Shown in pieces: positions 1 through 8,780 of a stretch of 64,000 bases of DNA. Each line of letters starts with the position of its first letter. Within the stretch, counting starts at the first letter, position 1. The stretch is from Gnetum montanum. Lineage: Eukaryota > Streptophyta > Gnetopsida > Gnetales > Gnetaceae. The notes beneath the pieces were generated by a model. It did no database searches and was not told the DNA's origin. It was given only the letters and a program-made list of their open reading frames with translations. The position numbers were made by a program, and so were the translations under genes. The stretch covers positions 378,110 to 442,109 of the forward strand of contig MNCI01003938.1 of NCBI GenBank assembly GCA_015680685.1, read 5' to 3'.

Positions 1-248
1 GCCACCCCATCATCTAACGAATTGCACAGGGCCTTCAATAAATGACATCATGACCTAAAAATTAGGAATGTTAAATATCAACCAGGAGATAAGGTTCTAT
101 ACTGGAATCCCACACATGTGCCACAACACACCAAATTTCAACGTTGTGGGAAGGACCTTATATTATCCATACAACTTTTCCTTTAGGGGCCATGATGATT
201 TACAAGCCTAAGAGCCCAGATAAGAAACTATTGGTCAACATCCAATAG
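1..248 (+). pseudogene. Integrase C-terminal tail of element A pol
   Basis: The translated piece reads QPGDKVLYWNPTHVPQHTKF, the typical C-terminal segment of plant Ty3/gypsy integrases, and continues with codons for KKLLVNIQ and a stop at 246-248. The same words occur on the minus strand of B just before its pol stop (GPYIIYA, KKLLVNMQQ). The stretch is shifted in more than one place and has internal stops, so it is not functional. Integrase would insert the cDNA into the host chromosome; this C-terminal part helps to bind DNA. Confidence 0.8.
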
Positions 249-2240
249 ACCAAACCTTTTCATGACCCTAGGACAACTAGTACTCATACTACCTCTGTTG
301 GTGAACAACCTTGCTCCCTATTTTAGATCTCCTCCTTCCAACTCAGTCGTGGTGAAGATGGCCACCTATGCCAATCATTATAGGCCTTCAGTCCTTTTTG
401 TATTTTTGTTTTACACATTTTTTTTACACATTTCTTCTATCTTTTTTATTTTTTTACACCATTGTTCACATTTTTACTATTTCTTTGTTTGGTTGATTTA
501 CTTTTATTCGTTATACAATAAGTGCTCATGATGGTGGATTGAATTATATAATATTAATTGTTAATGTTGGATTTTTACCTTTGATTTTCAATGTTGATAC
601 TATGATATGGTTCTTTTGATAAAATAGGTAATGAGTCCACACCGTCCATTCCTCCGTTCAACTCTATGGTCTCCCTTGGTTTTGGAACTGTACTATCCCT
701 TTTTTTAAATAAACTTATTAATGAATTGGTGGCTTGGTATTCTTTAAACTGAGGAAGGATTCAATGGTTGAAAAGGGTGTGACTTCAAGGGGATTTGATG
801 CATGTGTGCTAGCTATTCTCTTGGGTACTTGGATGCTTTTTATGGGTTCTCCACCATTTCGCCAATGACCAAACATCAAGAAGTCGAATAAATCAAATAA
901 GTCTTTGCATGGTGTGGTCCTCATGCAAAAAAAAAAAATTTGGAGATAATTCAAAGCACACCCCTTAGACATAATAAAGAAATTTGGGCTACAAGTACTA
1001 GTTATGGCATTAGAAAAACATATTACCCATGCCTGAAGATTCCCTCTAACTAAGGCTCTTTCTCGCTTCCTGCTTCTCCATCTTGCTCTCCTTGGAATGG
1101 TGGTGACTCTATGGGAAAGCATTCTTGTTGCTTCAAGGGGATGGATTGGCCAAGTGTATTGATGCAAGGTCACTGAATGTGGTTGGTTTGAGTCTAGATT
1201 TGGAATGAGTTCTACTCAGTTACCTTAACCATAAAATACACAAGTGACTTTACACAACCTTGCTCTTGGGATTCCATTCCATTTTCTACTCTCCATCTTT
1301 TTTCCCATTTTCCACCTCATTGCTAGTTTTATGATTAAGCTATCTCCTAGTTGACACATTGTTATTCTTTGGTAAATTCTTATGGGTCAGTCTTTAACCA
1401 TTATTTCCATATGTCATTCCTAGAGCCTACAGACTCTTTGGTTTGTGGGTTCATCAAGGCATAAAGGGCATGAGCCTACTTTGGGGAGGACCCACTGACA
1501 TTCCTCTATGGTGCAATTTTTAAATTCTTCTCCTTAAAAATTTCTTGCAATCAACAATTTCTCATTTTATCCCCATCCATGACATCCATTTTATTAGCAT
1601 CACTATTTTTTAATTTTCCCATTTTTCTTATTCCCTATACTTTTCCACCCTATTGCTATTGGAGGTTCACTCTTAGTTGTGGGGTCCCTGTCACAAATTT
1701 TTCCATTCTACTACTTGTATCATCCCTACACCTTAGGTAGTTATCAATGATAAACCTCTAACCCAGTTTCTACCATAACCACAACCCATCCAATGTTCTT
1801 TATATTGAGGCAAGGTATCAATGGCATTATGGTTTACTTATCCTTGCTCATTCGTGACTGTGTTGTGTGTGTAGATGGTGCTTACATGAACTATGGACTG
1901 AGATAGGAGGAAGCACTCAAGATGGACTGGAGCTAGAGCGTTTACGTTGGGAACACGTTTGGTCTCGTGGCTATAGATAAACAATAGAAGGTGTAATCAT
2001 GATGTCAGCAACAACGCACCTCATTTTCTTTACTCTCTCTTCAAGCTGTCGGATGAGGGTTTGGATGTCATCTATGTACAGTGTTCACCACAAAGGGAGT
2101 GAACACCAATGTTGTAATATGTTTATCGATTCATTCACTAGGCACTTTGAGTCTATTATTCCCTGTCGCTGTCAATTCTTATTCAATTAATAATCCCATA
2201 CCTTTCCAATATTTTATAAGAAACTTGAGGACGAGTTTTC
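249..2240 (+). other. 3' non-pol region of element A
   Basis: No long ORF. Four blocks match B in reverse orientation: a hydrophobic reading frame at 262-531 (SPPSNS followed by a phenylalanine-rich stretch), a block at about 715-960 matching 46287-46517, a block at about 1426-1500 containing GGGGAGGACCCACT that also occurs in B, C and D, and a block around 1660-1690 with CTTAGTTGTGGGGTCC. In Athila elements this interval is where an env-like ORF can lie. Here only short frames survive. Confidence 0.6.
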
Positions 2241-2257
2241 ATTCAGTCATGGGGGTA
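2241..2257 (+). other. Polypurine tract of element A
   Basis: ATTCAGTCATGGGGGTA lies directly before the LTR start TGATGAG. The same tract precedes the 3' LTRs of B (44961-44977, minus) and C (17381-17397, minus). It is the site where second-strand synthesis would be primed. Confidence 0.75.
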
Positions 2258-3046
2258 TGATGAGCCATGATATTGTGTCCATAATATCGTGTACGTGATA
2301 TTGGGGCCTACCTCATTATCTATAAATAAGAGGTGGGCACACTTGGTTTGCATAGTTAGTCTTAGTCCCTTACCCAAACTCTTTCCTTTTTCCCTTTCTA
2401 GAGATAGAATTATTTTTGAGTGCCTGTAGTAGGAGTCATAAAGTCAACGGATCTTTATTCGAGCATTGTGTACCTGAGCACACCTTGTGTACGGCAATAA
2501 AGACAAACTTTGTGATAAACCTTGCAGCATTCAGAATAGATTAATTAATGTTAATTACTATTACTTAATGCTTTCCTTAGTTAATTAATGTTCTCTCTCT
2601 CACCCTAAAACTCTCCTAAGTAAGCACACTCAGTACGATCACTTCGAGCATGCGTATAATGCTTGGTAACCTAGTAACGATTAGCATTTGGTAATCCCAA
2701 TAGTGTTGCACTAGTTCAAGATGTCTACAGCAAGTGAAAACAAATGTTGGTGTTAGGACTAGTTAAAGCATAGTTGAGTAGTTAAATCAAAATTAGTTAC
2801 TTAGTTATCTCTCTCCCCCCTTTATAGCACTAGGACATAAAAACATAAAAACTATAAAAATCATGTACCTCAAGTTTACTTAACCATACAATTGTGCCAT
2901 ACAAGTAAGCTTAGGAAGACAATGATTGATCAACCCATCCTTGTTCCACAAAGGTGCATAAGCACTTAGTCCTTGGAATTTGATCAAATCGTACATGGAC
3001 GCTCGTATTCGTATGGTTGAGCATAGGGATACCTCACCACTCATCA
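2258..3046 (+). repeat. 3' LTR of element A
   Basis: The 789-base LTR begins TGATGAG and ends CTCATCA, a perfect inverted terminal pair. Its U3 holds GATATTGTG and ATATCGTGTACGTGATAT, followed by TATAAATA (2321-2328) and a possible poly(A) signal AATAAAG (2496-2502). The last 60 bases (GTATTCGTATGGTTGAGCAT...CACTCATCA) are the reverse complement of the first bases of the LTRs of B, C and D as written on the plus strand, so all four are one family. The bases after it (AAACT) cannot be tested as target duplication because the 5' end is missing. Confidence 0.85.
2321..2328 (+). promoter_or_regulatory. TATA box of the element A LTR
   Basis: TATAAATA lies 63 bases into the LTR. The same octamer occurs in the LTRs of B (53960-53967 and 44721-44728), C (37951-37958 and 17234-17241) and D (36022-36029), all in element orientation. 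Confidence 0.65.
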
Positions 3047-3064
3047 AAACTCTACCTAATATCC

Positions 3065-3662
3065 TTATTCTATGTTAACATTATTGACTAACAAGGAGGT
3101 AGCACTATCCCTATGGATAATAAGCTTACCTTCTTCATATGGTAGTTGAATTTCTTTGTGGATCAGGGAGGAAACCACACAAAACTTTCCCAACCATGAT
3201 CTTCCTAAGATTAAGTTGAAGCTTGGTGTCTCTTCAACATCTAGGAAATCAACATATGTGAGGAATTGTTCCCTAGCCATGAAGTCTAATGAGATCAATC
3301 CTTTCACAACTACACATGACCTCTTGTTAAAGGATTTAAGCATAGAGGTATAGGTATTTTGGATGTTCTCAACCGAGCTTAAGTACTCAAGGATGGGTAG
3401 GAGGATAACATTTGTAGTTGCTCCAGCATCAACATGCACATGGTGCATACTCGCTAACTTGAAAAACTTCATCGCTTTCTAAGCTAGTCTTTATGTCACT
3501 ATCACGAAATATTAACATGGCTAATTTTGGATCTTCCTTAAGTGGAGGTGGCACTATGACAGAGTGTATAGACTTCTCATTAGTAGGCATGGCCTCACTT
3601 ATAGGAATTGAAGTCAACATTTTAACAAAGGCTTCACAATAAGTAGGAGAGATCATGACCAA
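3065..3662 (-). pseudogene. Aspartic protease region of relic E
   Basis: Two overlapping minus-strand frames (3429-3662 and 3065-3472). The second contains VHVDAGATTNVILLP, the active-site region of a retroviral-type aspartic protease with DAG in place of the usual DSG or DTG, and about 80 residues later FNLILGRSWLGKF, matching the ILGR-W motif of plant Ty3/gypsy proteases. The protease would cut the polyprotein into mature parts. The frame change between the two ORFs and the Ser/Thr to Ala change in the catalytic triplet argue that it is inactive. Confidence 0.65.
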
Positions 3663-3759
3663 ATCATAGAGGCTTAAGGAGGTATTCTTTTATTTTAACC
3701 AAAAATTTTGACTTCCTCCATGCTAGTCAGGAAGTCTTTGTCATTATTAGATGATTTTT

Positions 3760-4500
3760 CTATTTTCTAGCCTTGATTTCTTTCATTCTACATAGGATCT
3801 TAGCTTCATATTTAAGCATTTGTTGTTTTGACCCCTTGTTTTTTTCTTTCTTGTGAACCTCTTTAGGTTGGCTAGTTGACATGGTATGAGTAGTAGAATT
3901 CATTGGTATAGTAGAAATTGGAGTAGGTTTTAGTGGATCTACTTCCTTCCAAACTTTTATTTGGCTATCTTCCGTAGCCTTAGGCTTAGGAGTTGATGGT
4001 TTTTGTTGCTTTGGTGAAGATATTTTGTCCTTTGGTTGGGAAGATATGGATGTATTGGTCACTATAGGAGGACATTGGTCAACATGAGTTATAGAATGGA
4101 GGAAGAGGGAACTATGATTACAAATGATTCTTTGTAACTTGTAGAAGGTAGTACCCTTACAACAAACACGATTATTGAACTTGTGGAAGTTGAAGCCTGA
4201 TCGTTACAAGGAGGTACTTGAACCACAAATGGATCAATAGAAGCTTTAGGTTTATTATGCACACTAAACGTGGTTATAGTGAATGGGTCATTACTAGCAT
4301 TCATGAGGTCCTTGTACGCTTGCATCGGCCAAATCTATGGCCTAACAGGGTTAGATGCATCTAGGACTAATTCCTCACTATCTATCATCTTTTGAAGATC
4401 ATCTTTCAAGGCCAAGTAGAAAGTAGTATTATGGCCAGGAAGTTAATGATAATGGAAAAATCAATCTAGCTTCAAATACCTAGGCATTAGTGGATCATCT
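3760..4500 (-). pseudogene. Gag C-terminal part of relic E
   Basis: At about 4400-4460 the minus strand reads FFHYH, then LPGHNTTFYLALKDDLQKMI. This follows the pattern HyH-x-lPGHxTxxCxaLkdxIqxLID found near the gag zinc-finger segment of Tat/Ogre-type elements. The cysteine expected after GHNTT is tyrosine here. Downstream frames (4089-4325 and 3760-4062) are rich in Ser, Thr, Pro and Lys and look like the linker between gag and protease. Stops and shifts break the whole. Confidence 0.5.
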
Positions 4501-4740
4501 TTTATAGCTATGGTAAGGTCTTTAGCAATTTCACAAAGACAATCATGTCTCTAATGAGCATTCTTAGATAATTTTGTGTATTGAATATAGCTACTCTTAA
4601 GCAACCAATTGAGTAGCTTTGATGGTTTCATAGGTAGCTTAGTGTACTTGGACAGATCCTTTCATTCAAATTTGGGCTTTTGTGGGTTTGATGTAGAAGC
4701 ACTAGAAGTTGATGGTTGAGTAGGGGCATTGGGGGCTTTA

Positions 4741-6393
4741 GGCTACAGTGTTATGACATTGAAACTGTGCAAGTTGTTTTTCGAAAATAAACTTAGACTT
4801 GGCAAGTTACATAGGTAACTTGCATCACAATCAAAATGACCTATGGAAAATTAGATTTTCACCCTAACTTTATCAAATATGCCCAAATTTTGACCTACCT
4901 CATGAGTCATGAGTAGCTTAGCTGGAATAAAAAACTCAAAGCTTTGTGAGTACTTGTAGAAACTCTGCAAGTTTCATAACTATGGATGTAAAAATTTAGG
5001 ACACAAAAACACCCACAAAACTCATTTTAAGAGACTATAGCTTAGGGTGCCTCACGTATGGCTATGGAACCTGAGAATAGTCTCAACTGAAAAAAAGCAA
5101 TGTAATGTTCAAAAAGGTAAATCGAACTAGAAAAAATTAGTAAAATAATTACTCATTAAACAAATTAAATGTAGATTTTAAAAATTTCAGCAAGTATAAA
5201 ACCCTAAATACAATTAGTATCTTATCTAAAAGATCTACTTAGAGACAAATGTTTAGCTAGGACTAATGATTGTAAAGTAAAAACTTAAAATGAAATTACC
5301 TTTTAGGATTTAGACTTGGTAAGAAAAGTAAATGATTCACTCCTAAAATGAGCCAAAGTGCAAACTTCAAAATAATTTTAAATTTTAAAACCACAAACAC
5401 CAACAGGAACTTTATTCAAAATGTTCTTTCACCAAACGTTTATAGAGATATTGAAATCAGTTGCAAGAATTGAAGGCAAATGACCTACCTCTAAATAGAG
5501 CAATGATGCAATCTAAAAATAGACAGCTGCAGTGTGAACTTGTTCGCATGCACACCACCGAAAAGCCTGCACCTCTGGTTCTATGCAACTTCATGACCTC
5601 AAAGTCCATGTACCTTGTGGACCTCAAAGTCCATAAACTTAAACTATTTTTCATTCCCGTGATCACCTGTCCGGCAATCCGTGTGCTGGGCCCCTTTTAC
5701 TATTTTAATTTGCTATATGATTGATCAACTCATTGGTTTTCTTACAGAAGCACTATTTTTTAATCCCAAGCTAGTTCCTCCCCAAGGAATGGTGAAATCG
5801 AGACTATCTGGTCATTGAATTTATCTCAAGATATGTTTTATATTTTGGTTGCTTTGGGGTAGCATTTGTGATTAAACGCGTACTTACTAAGAATTATCAA
5901 TACAGAGGACGTCTGGTAAGTCTTTCATGAAAGCAACAGGTTGACATAACAATTGTCTCAGGATGGTTCAGAAATGACAAACAACGAACGCGTTGCAGGC
6001 CCGAGTTGCTAGCTTATACCCTCACCCTATTCTTTCTGTTCGTCTTTCTACTTTTAAAATGGTGTGGGAGGGGCCGGAGGAGGAGGTGAGAAAAAGGAAG
6101 AAACAGTCACTCCTTTCATACGGGATTACACTAGGGTGATCTACATCAATTAGGGGCCCATCTTTGGTTTGTTAAATATTCGATAATTATATAACATCAA
6201 TTAGGGTAGAGGAATTATACTACGTAGATAAACATTGTAATTCAGCATGAAATCCTGACTGCGCCGTGTTCAGGAATTGAAATCTGCAATCCCGCCATCG
6301 CGTTAGGCACTGCAGCTTATCATTTTTCAGACGCTTAATAGGGCTGAAACACAGTCCGATATAGGGAAATTCTACCTGAAAATCGCATCAAAA
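4741..6393. other. Unassigned stretch between relic E and element F
   Basis: 4741-5440 is AT-rich with no recognisable domain and may be the 5' leader of E. From about 5440 the base composition rises and the repeat signatures stop. Two opposite frames (5457-5666 minus, 5461-5724 plus) overlap almost fully and neither resembles a known family. Possible splice-like sequences are seen (TTTCTTACAG near 5745, a possible donor GTAAGT near 5915), which could mean unique or intronic host DNA. This is a guess. Confidence 0.3.
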
Positions 6394-6882
6394 TGTTAGC
6401 AGATCTGGCAGCGAAATATGAAATGAGATGAAAATAAAGAGCAATTGAACAATAGGTAATTGCAGAAAAATCTTATTATGAGCGATGGAAATAACAAGCA
6501 TCTCTCTTCATCACACGGAGAGAACAAGAATAAACCTCTCTCTCATGCAATGTGGAAATAACAGGGTTCTCTCTTCATCACATGGAGAGAACAAGAAGAA
6601 ACCTCTCTCTCATGCAATGTGAGAATTCTCCCACTCTTGTATTTCACATGCTGTTTATGACAGATCCCAGGACAGACTTAAATAGCCACATGTGGGTTAC
6701 AAAATTAGAAACATCTAAAAATTAACTAAGATAGAACTTCACAAAAGTCTTATGTTATTTTTAGGAAAAATTCTAAAATCATCCAACGATAGAAATGGAA
6801 AGTGTGTAAAGTGTAGTTCATGAATAAGCAACTGCTAATTCATTACTGTGATCTACCGCTTCACAGTTTGCTGTTTCCAACA
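6394..6882 (-). repeat. 3' LTR of element F
   Basis: 489 bases, TGTTAGCA...TTCCAACA on the plus strand (TGTTGGAA...TGCTAACA in element orientation). It matches 8310-8780 almost base for base, apart from a short extra segment in that copy, a 12-base segment missing there, and scattered substitutions. The outer-right 31 bases (CTACCGCTTCACAG...CCAACA) are present only in this copy. Confidence 0.85.
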
Positions 6883-6896
6883 ATCTCCCACTTGGA
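6883..6896 (-). other. Polypurine tract of element F
   Basis: Minus strand CCAAGTGGGAGAT lies directly before the 3' LTR. AAGTGGGAGAT followed by TGTT is the common junction of Ty1/copia elements in plants and is the main reason for calling F Copia-like. Confidence 0.7.
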
Positions 6897-6971
6897 GATT
6901 TTGATTGAGGATCAATCATATCTCCACACCATCCTTTCTACCATCTTTTCTACCTTGTCATTCATTGTTGC

Positions 6972-7202
6972 TTATGTTGAGCAGTGACATTGAGAGAAAC
7001 CTTCTTCTTTTGTCCCTCTGCAAGCGGAGGTGGTACCAGCGGTGGACCAGATGGCCTTGCCCTTCCACCAACTTGCTAGAATACCACTCCACCACAGAAA
7101 ACCGCCAAACAAGCCCTTGGAAACCTCGTCGCCAAAATCCTGCCGATCCTCAGCTGCGGCCTCCGCAATTTCCCGGCTGGTTAATGCCTGGCCTCTGTGA
7201 CT
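6972..7202 (-). pseudogene. Third segment of the captured chimera, unrecognised
   Basis: The frame that encodes the receptor C-terminus stays open past its normal end and reads LTSREIAEAAAEDRQDF, then KGLFGGFLWWSGILASWW, ending in a stop at 6972. The receptor family normally ends shortly after the acidic DDEEEEAAA tail, so this is either read-through of the captured 3' UTR or a third captured fragment. No family was recognised. Confidence 0.35.
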
Positions 7203-7665
7203 GGCAGCGGCAGCCTCTTCTTCATCATCGTCGATTACAAAATAGGGGTTGTGCCCAATTGGCCGGAACTTGTAGCCAGTAAACAAATAAAATGCAAGTG
7301 TAGCAAGCTCCCCTGCAAAAACACTGGTCCAAGCATATTGATAGGCAGTGATGGTGGCCAAGGCATAGACAACCACCCTAGTGAAATAGATATAGCAAAA
7401 CACGACGAAACCAGATCCACAGCGCGGACAGAGCCGCGTAGACAGCGAACAGGGCCGTGTACACCTTCGGCAGCCGAGCGTCGCCTATCGATAGAAAGTC
7501 GCGCCTGCCGCCCGCCTCGACATTGAACATGATCCTCGCCCACGCGTCCGACCGGATCTCCGACGTCCAGATCTCCGCCCCCGCCACCGCCAACGCCGCT
7601 GCCACCGCCAACCACCGAACCCACGCGGCTCCTCGTCGCCCTCCTGCCGCTGCTGCCGCTGCCAT
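7203..7665 (-). pseudogene. Captured, internally deleted lung seven-transmembrane receptor-like gene
   Basis: Starts at a Met codon (7665) followed by an alanine-rich signal peptide (WVRWLAVAAALAVAGAE). It keeps the family's mature start (SEIRSDA...RIMF), then jumps to a segment resembling the start of the membrane domain (GGRRDFLSIGDARLPKVY, ALSALWIWF), then jumps again to the last two membrane segments (YIYFTRVVVYAL, FAGELATLAFYLFTGYKF) and the conserved tail HNPYFVIDDDEEEAAAA. Plant members of this family (Lung_7-TM_R, candidate GPCR-like membrane proteins) have over 400 residues. Most of the lumenal domain and the central membrane helices are missing. The last part is in another frame from the first, with the break near 7403-7420. 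There are no introns. It is a retrocopy fragment and not expected to make a receptor. Confidence 0.8.
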
Positions 7666-8208
7666 GGCTTTGATCTGCGTGCGCTTCCCATCGCTGTTGC
7701 AGGTAAGGTCCGACAACACCGCCTGCACCGTCGACCGCTCGTTTAGTAGCTGGATCGGCATCAGCGGAAACATCTGCCGAATCGCCCACCAATCCGGCAA
7801 CGATTTGAAGATGGACAGATTAATTTGGCACACCACCCGGACCGGGGAATTCGTCAGTAACTCATTGATGCAGTCCACCAGGGCAAGCTGCTCGAGCCCA
7901 AGCTTGCCTTCCTTGAATCGCTCGACGCAACGAAGCTTCAACTTCTCCGCGAGCGCCCAGCCATGCCCGTACTCACCAACCCCGACGAAACCCATGACGG
8001 TCCTGTAATTGTCTAGGAGCTCTGCTACAGCGGCCTCCACCTCCGGGAACACGCCCTTAGACCAGCCTTCGCCATTTCCGTTTTCATCGCTGGTCATGCC
8101 TGCGGATGCAATCCTCAGCTCTTCATCGTCTGCATCTACATCCTCCTCTGCCTCTTCTGATGTGCTAAACTTAAATCTGTGTTGCTTAGTAGTAACATAA
8201 TGCTCACA
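7666..8208 (-). pseudogene. Captured segment upstream of and in frame with the receptor piece, unknown protein
   Basis: The minus-strand frame is open from the N gap at 8209 and runs without a stop into the Met of the receptor segment. It holds an acidic stretch (SEEAEEDVDADDEEL), a possible Met at 8097, then GVFPEVEAAVAELLDNYRTV, KLKLRCVERFKEGKLGLEQL and SLPDWWAIRQMFPLMP. It looks like normal soluble, helical plant protein sequence with GC-rich codons, but I do not recognise the family. It ends in NSDGKRTQIK directly before the receptor Met, which may be translated 5' UTR of the second gene. The start of the piece is hidden by the gap. Confidence 0.55.
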
Positions 8209-8280
8209 NNNNNNNNNNNNNNNNNNNNNNNNNNNNNNNNNNNNNNNNNNNNNNNNNNNNNNNNNNNNNNNNNNNNNNNN
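8209..8280. other. Assembly gap of 72 N
   Basis: Run of N inside element F, between the primer site and the captured coding segment. Its true length is unknown. Confidence 0.95.
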
Positions 8281-8296
8281 GACTATGAACCTGGAT

Positions 8297-8308
8297 GCTC
8301 CGATACCA
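8297..8308 (-). other. Primer binding site of element F (initiator tRNA-Met)
   Basis: Minus strand TGGTATCGGAGC, one base inside the 5' LTR. The usual plant site is TGGTATCAGAGC, complementary to the CCA end of initiator tRNA-Met. This fixes the element orientation as minus. Confidence 0.75.
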
Positions 8309-8309
8309 C

Positions 8310-8780
8310 TGTTAGCAGATCTGGCAGCGAAATATGAAATGAGATGAAAATAAAGAGCAATTGAACAATAGGTAATTGCAGAAAAATCTTATTATGAGCA
8401 ATGGAAATAATAAGCATCTCTCTTCATCACACGGAGAGAACAAGAATAAACCTCTCTCTCATGCAATGTGGAAATAACAGAGTTCTCTCTTCATCACATG
8501 GAGAGAACAAGAAGAAACCTCTCTAGAGAGAACAAGAAGAAACCTCTCTCTCATGCAATGTGAGAATTCTCCCACTCTTGTATTTCACATGCTGTTTCAG
8601 GACAGACTTAAATAGCCACATCTGGTTACAAAATTAGAAACGTCTAAAAATTAACTAAGATAGAACTTCACAAAAGTCTTATGTTTTTTTTAGGAAAAAT
8701 TCTAAAATCATCCAACGATAGAAATGGAAAGTGTGGAAAGTGTAGTTCATGAATAAGCAACTGCTAATTCATTACTGTGA
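8310..8780 (-). repeat. 5' LTR of element F, outer end missing
   Basis: Direct copy of 6394-6882 starting TGTTAGCAGATC. It contains a short tandem duplication around 8520-8547 (AGAGAACAAGAAGAAACCTC twice) that the other copy lacks. Similarity stops at CATTACTGTGA (8780), so the last 31 bases including the TG end are gone and unrelated AT-rich DNA follows. Confidence 0.8.

Larger units (their letters stand above)
1..3046 (+). mobile_element. Element A: 3' part of an Athila-like Ty3/gypsy retrotransposon
   Basis: Only the 3' end of this element is in the window: the last codons of pol, about 2 kb of 3' non-pol sequence, a polypurine tract and one complete LTR. The pol tail and the following 2 kb align by eye, in the same order, with the reverse complement of element B (about 47060 down to 44961), which identifies the family. 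It lacks the third long ORF found in C and D. The LTR ends at 3046 and the next base belongs to relic E on the other strand, so A was inserted into E. The 5' LTR and the left target duplication lie outside the window. Confidence 0.85.
3047..4740 (-). mobile_element. Relic E: Tat/Ogre-like gag-protease fragment
   Basis: Minus-strand fragments of a second Ty3/gypsy lineage. Reading from high to low coordinates there is a gag zinc-finger-like segment, a linker, and an aspartic protease. The RT would follow to the left, but element A interrupts the relic at 3046/3047. No LTR, primer site or target duplication could be assigned to E, so the right limit is approximate. Confidence 0.6.
6394..8780 (-). 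mobile_element. Element F: non-autonomous LTR retrotransposon carrying captured host gene pieces
   Basis: Two direct repeats of about 480 bases enclose 1427 bases with no gag, protease, RT or integrase. On the minus strand the internal start holds TGGTATCGGAGC, complementary to the 3' end of plant initiator tRNA-Met with one mismatch. The internal end holds CCAAGTGGGAGAT directly before the LTR start TGTTGG, the usual Ty1/copia polypurine arrangement. The interior is instead a GC-rich chimeric coding stretch made of at least two host-like segments. This layout is that of a gene-transducing element such as maize Bs1. Mobilisation would need proteins from an autonomous Copia element. No target duplication is visible because the right LTR lacks its outer end. 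Confidence 0.8.

Noticed and set aside
5457-5724. Two overlapping opposite ORFs of 69 and 87 codons
   Set aside because: No family resemblance, no related copy in the window, and they overlap each other almost fully, so neither is called a gene.
7457-8008. Long plus-strand ORF of 183 codons and neighbouring frames opposite the captured genes
   Set aside because: It is the antisense shadow of the GC-rich captured segment. The minus strand has the recognisable protein motifs.
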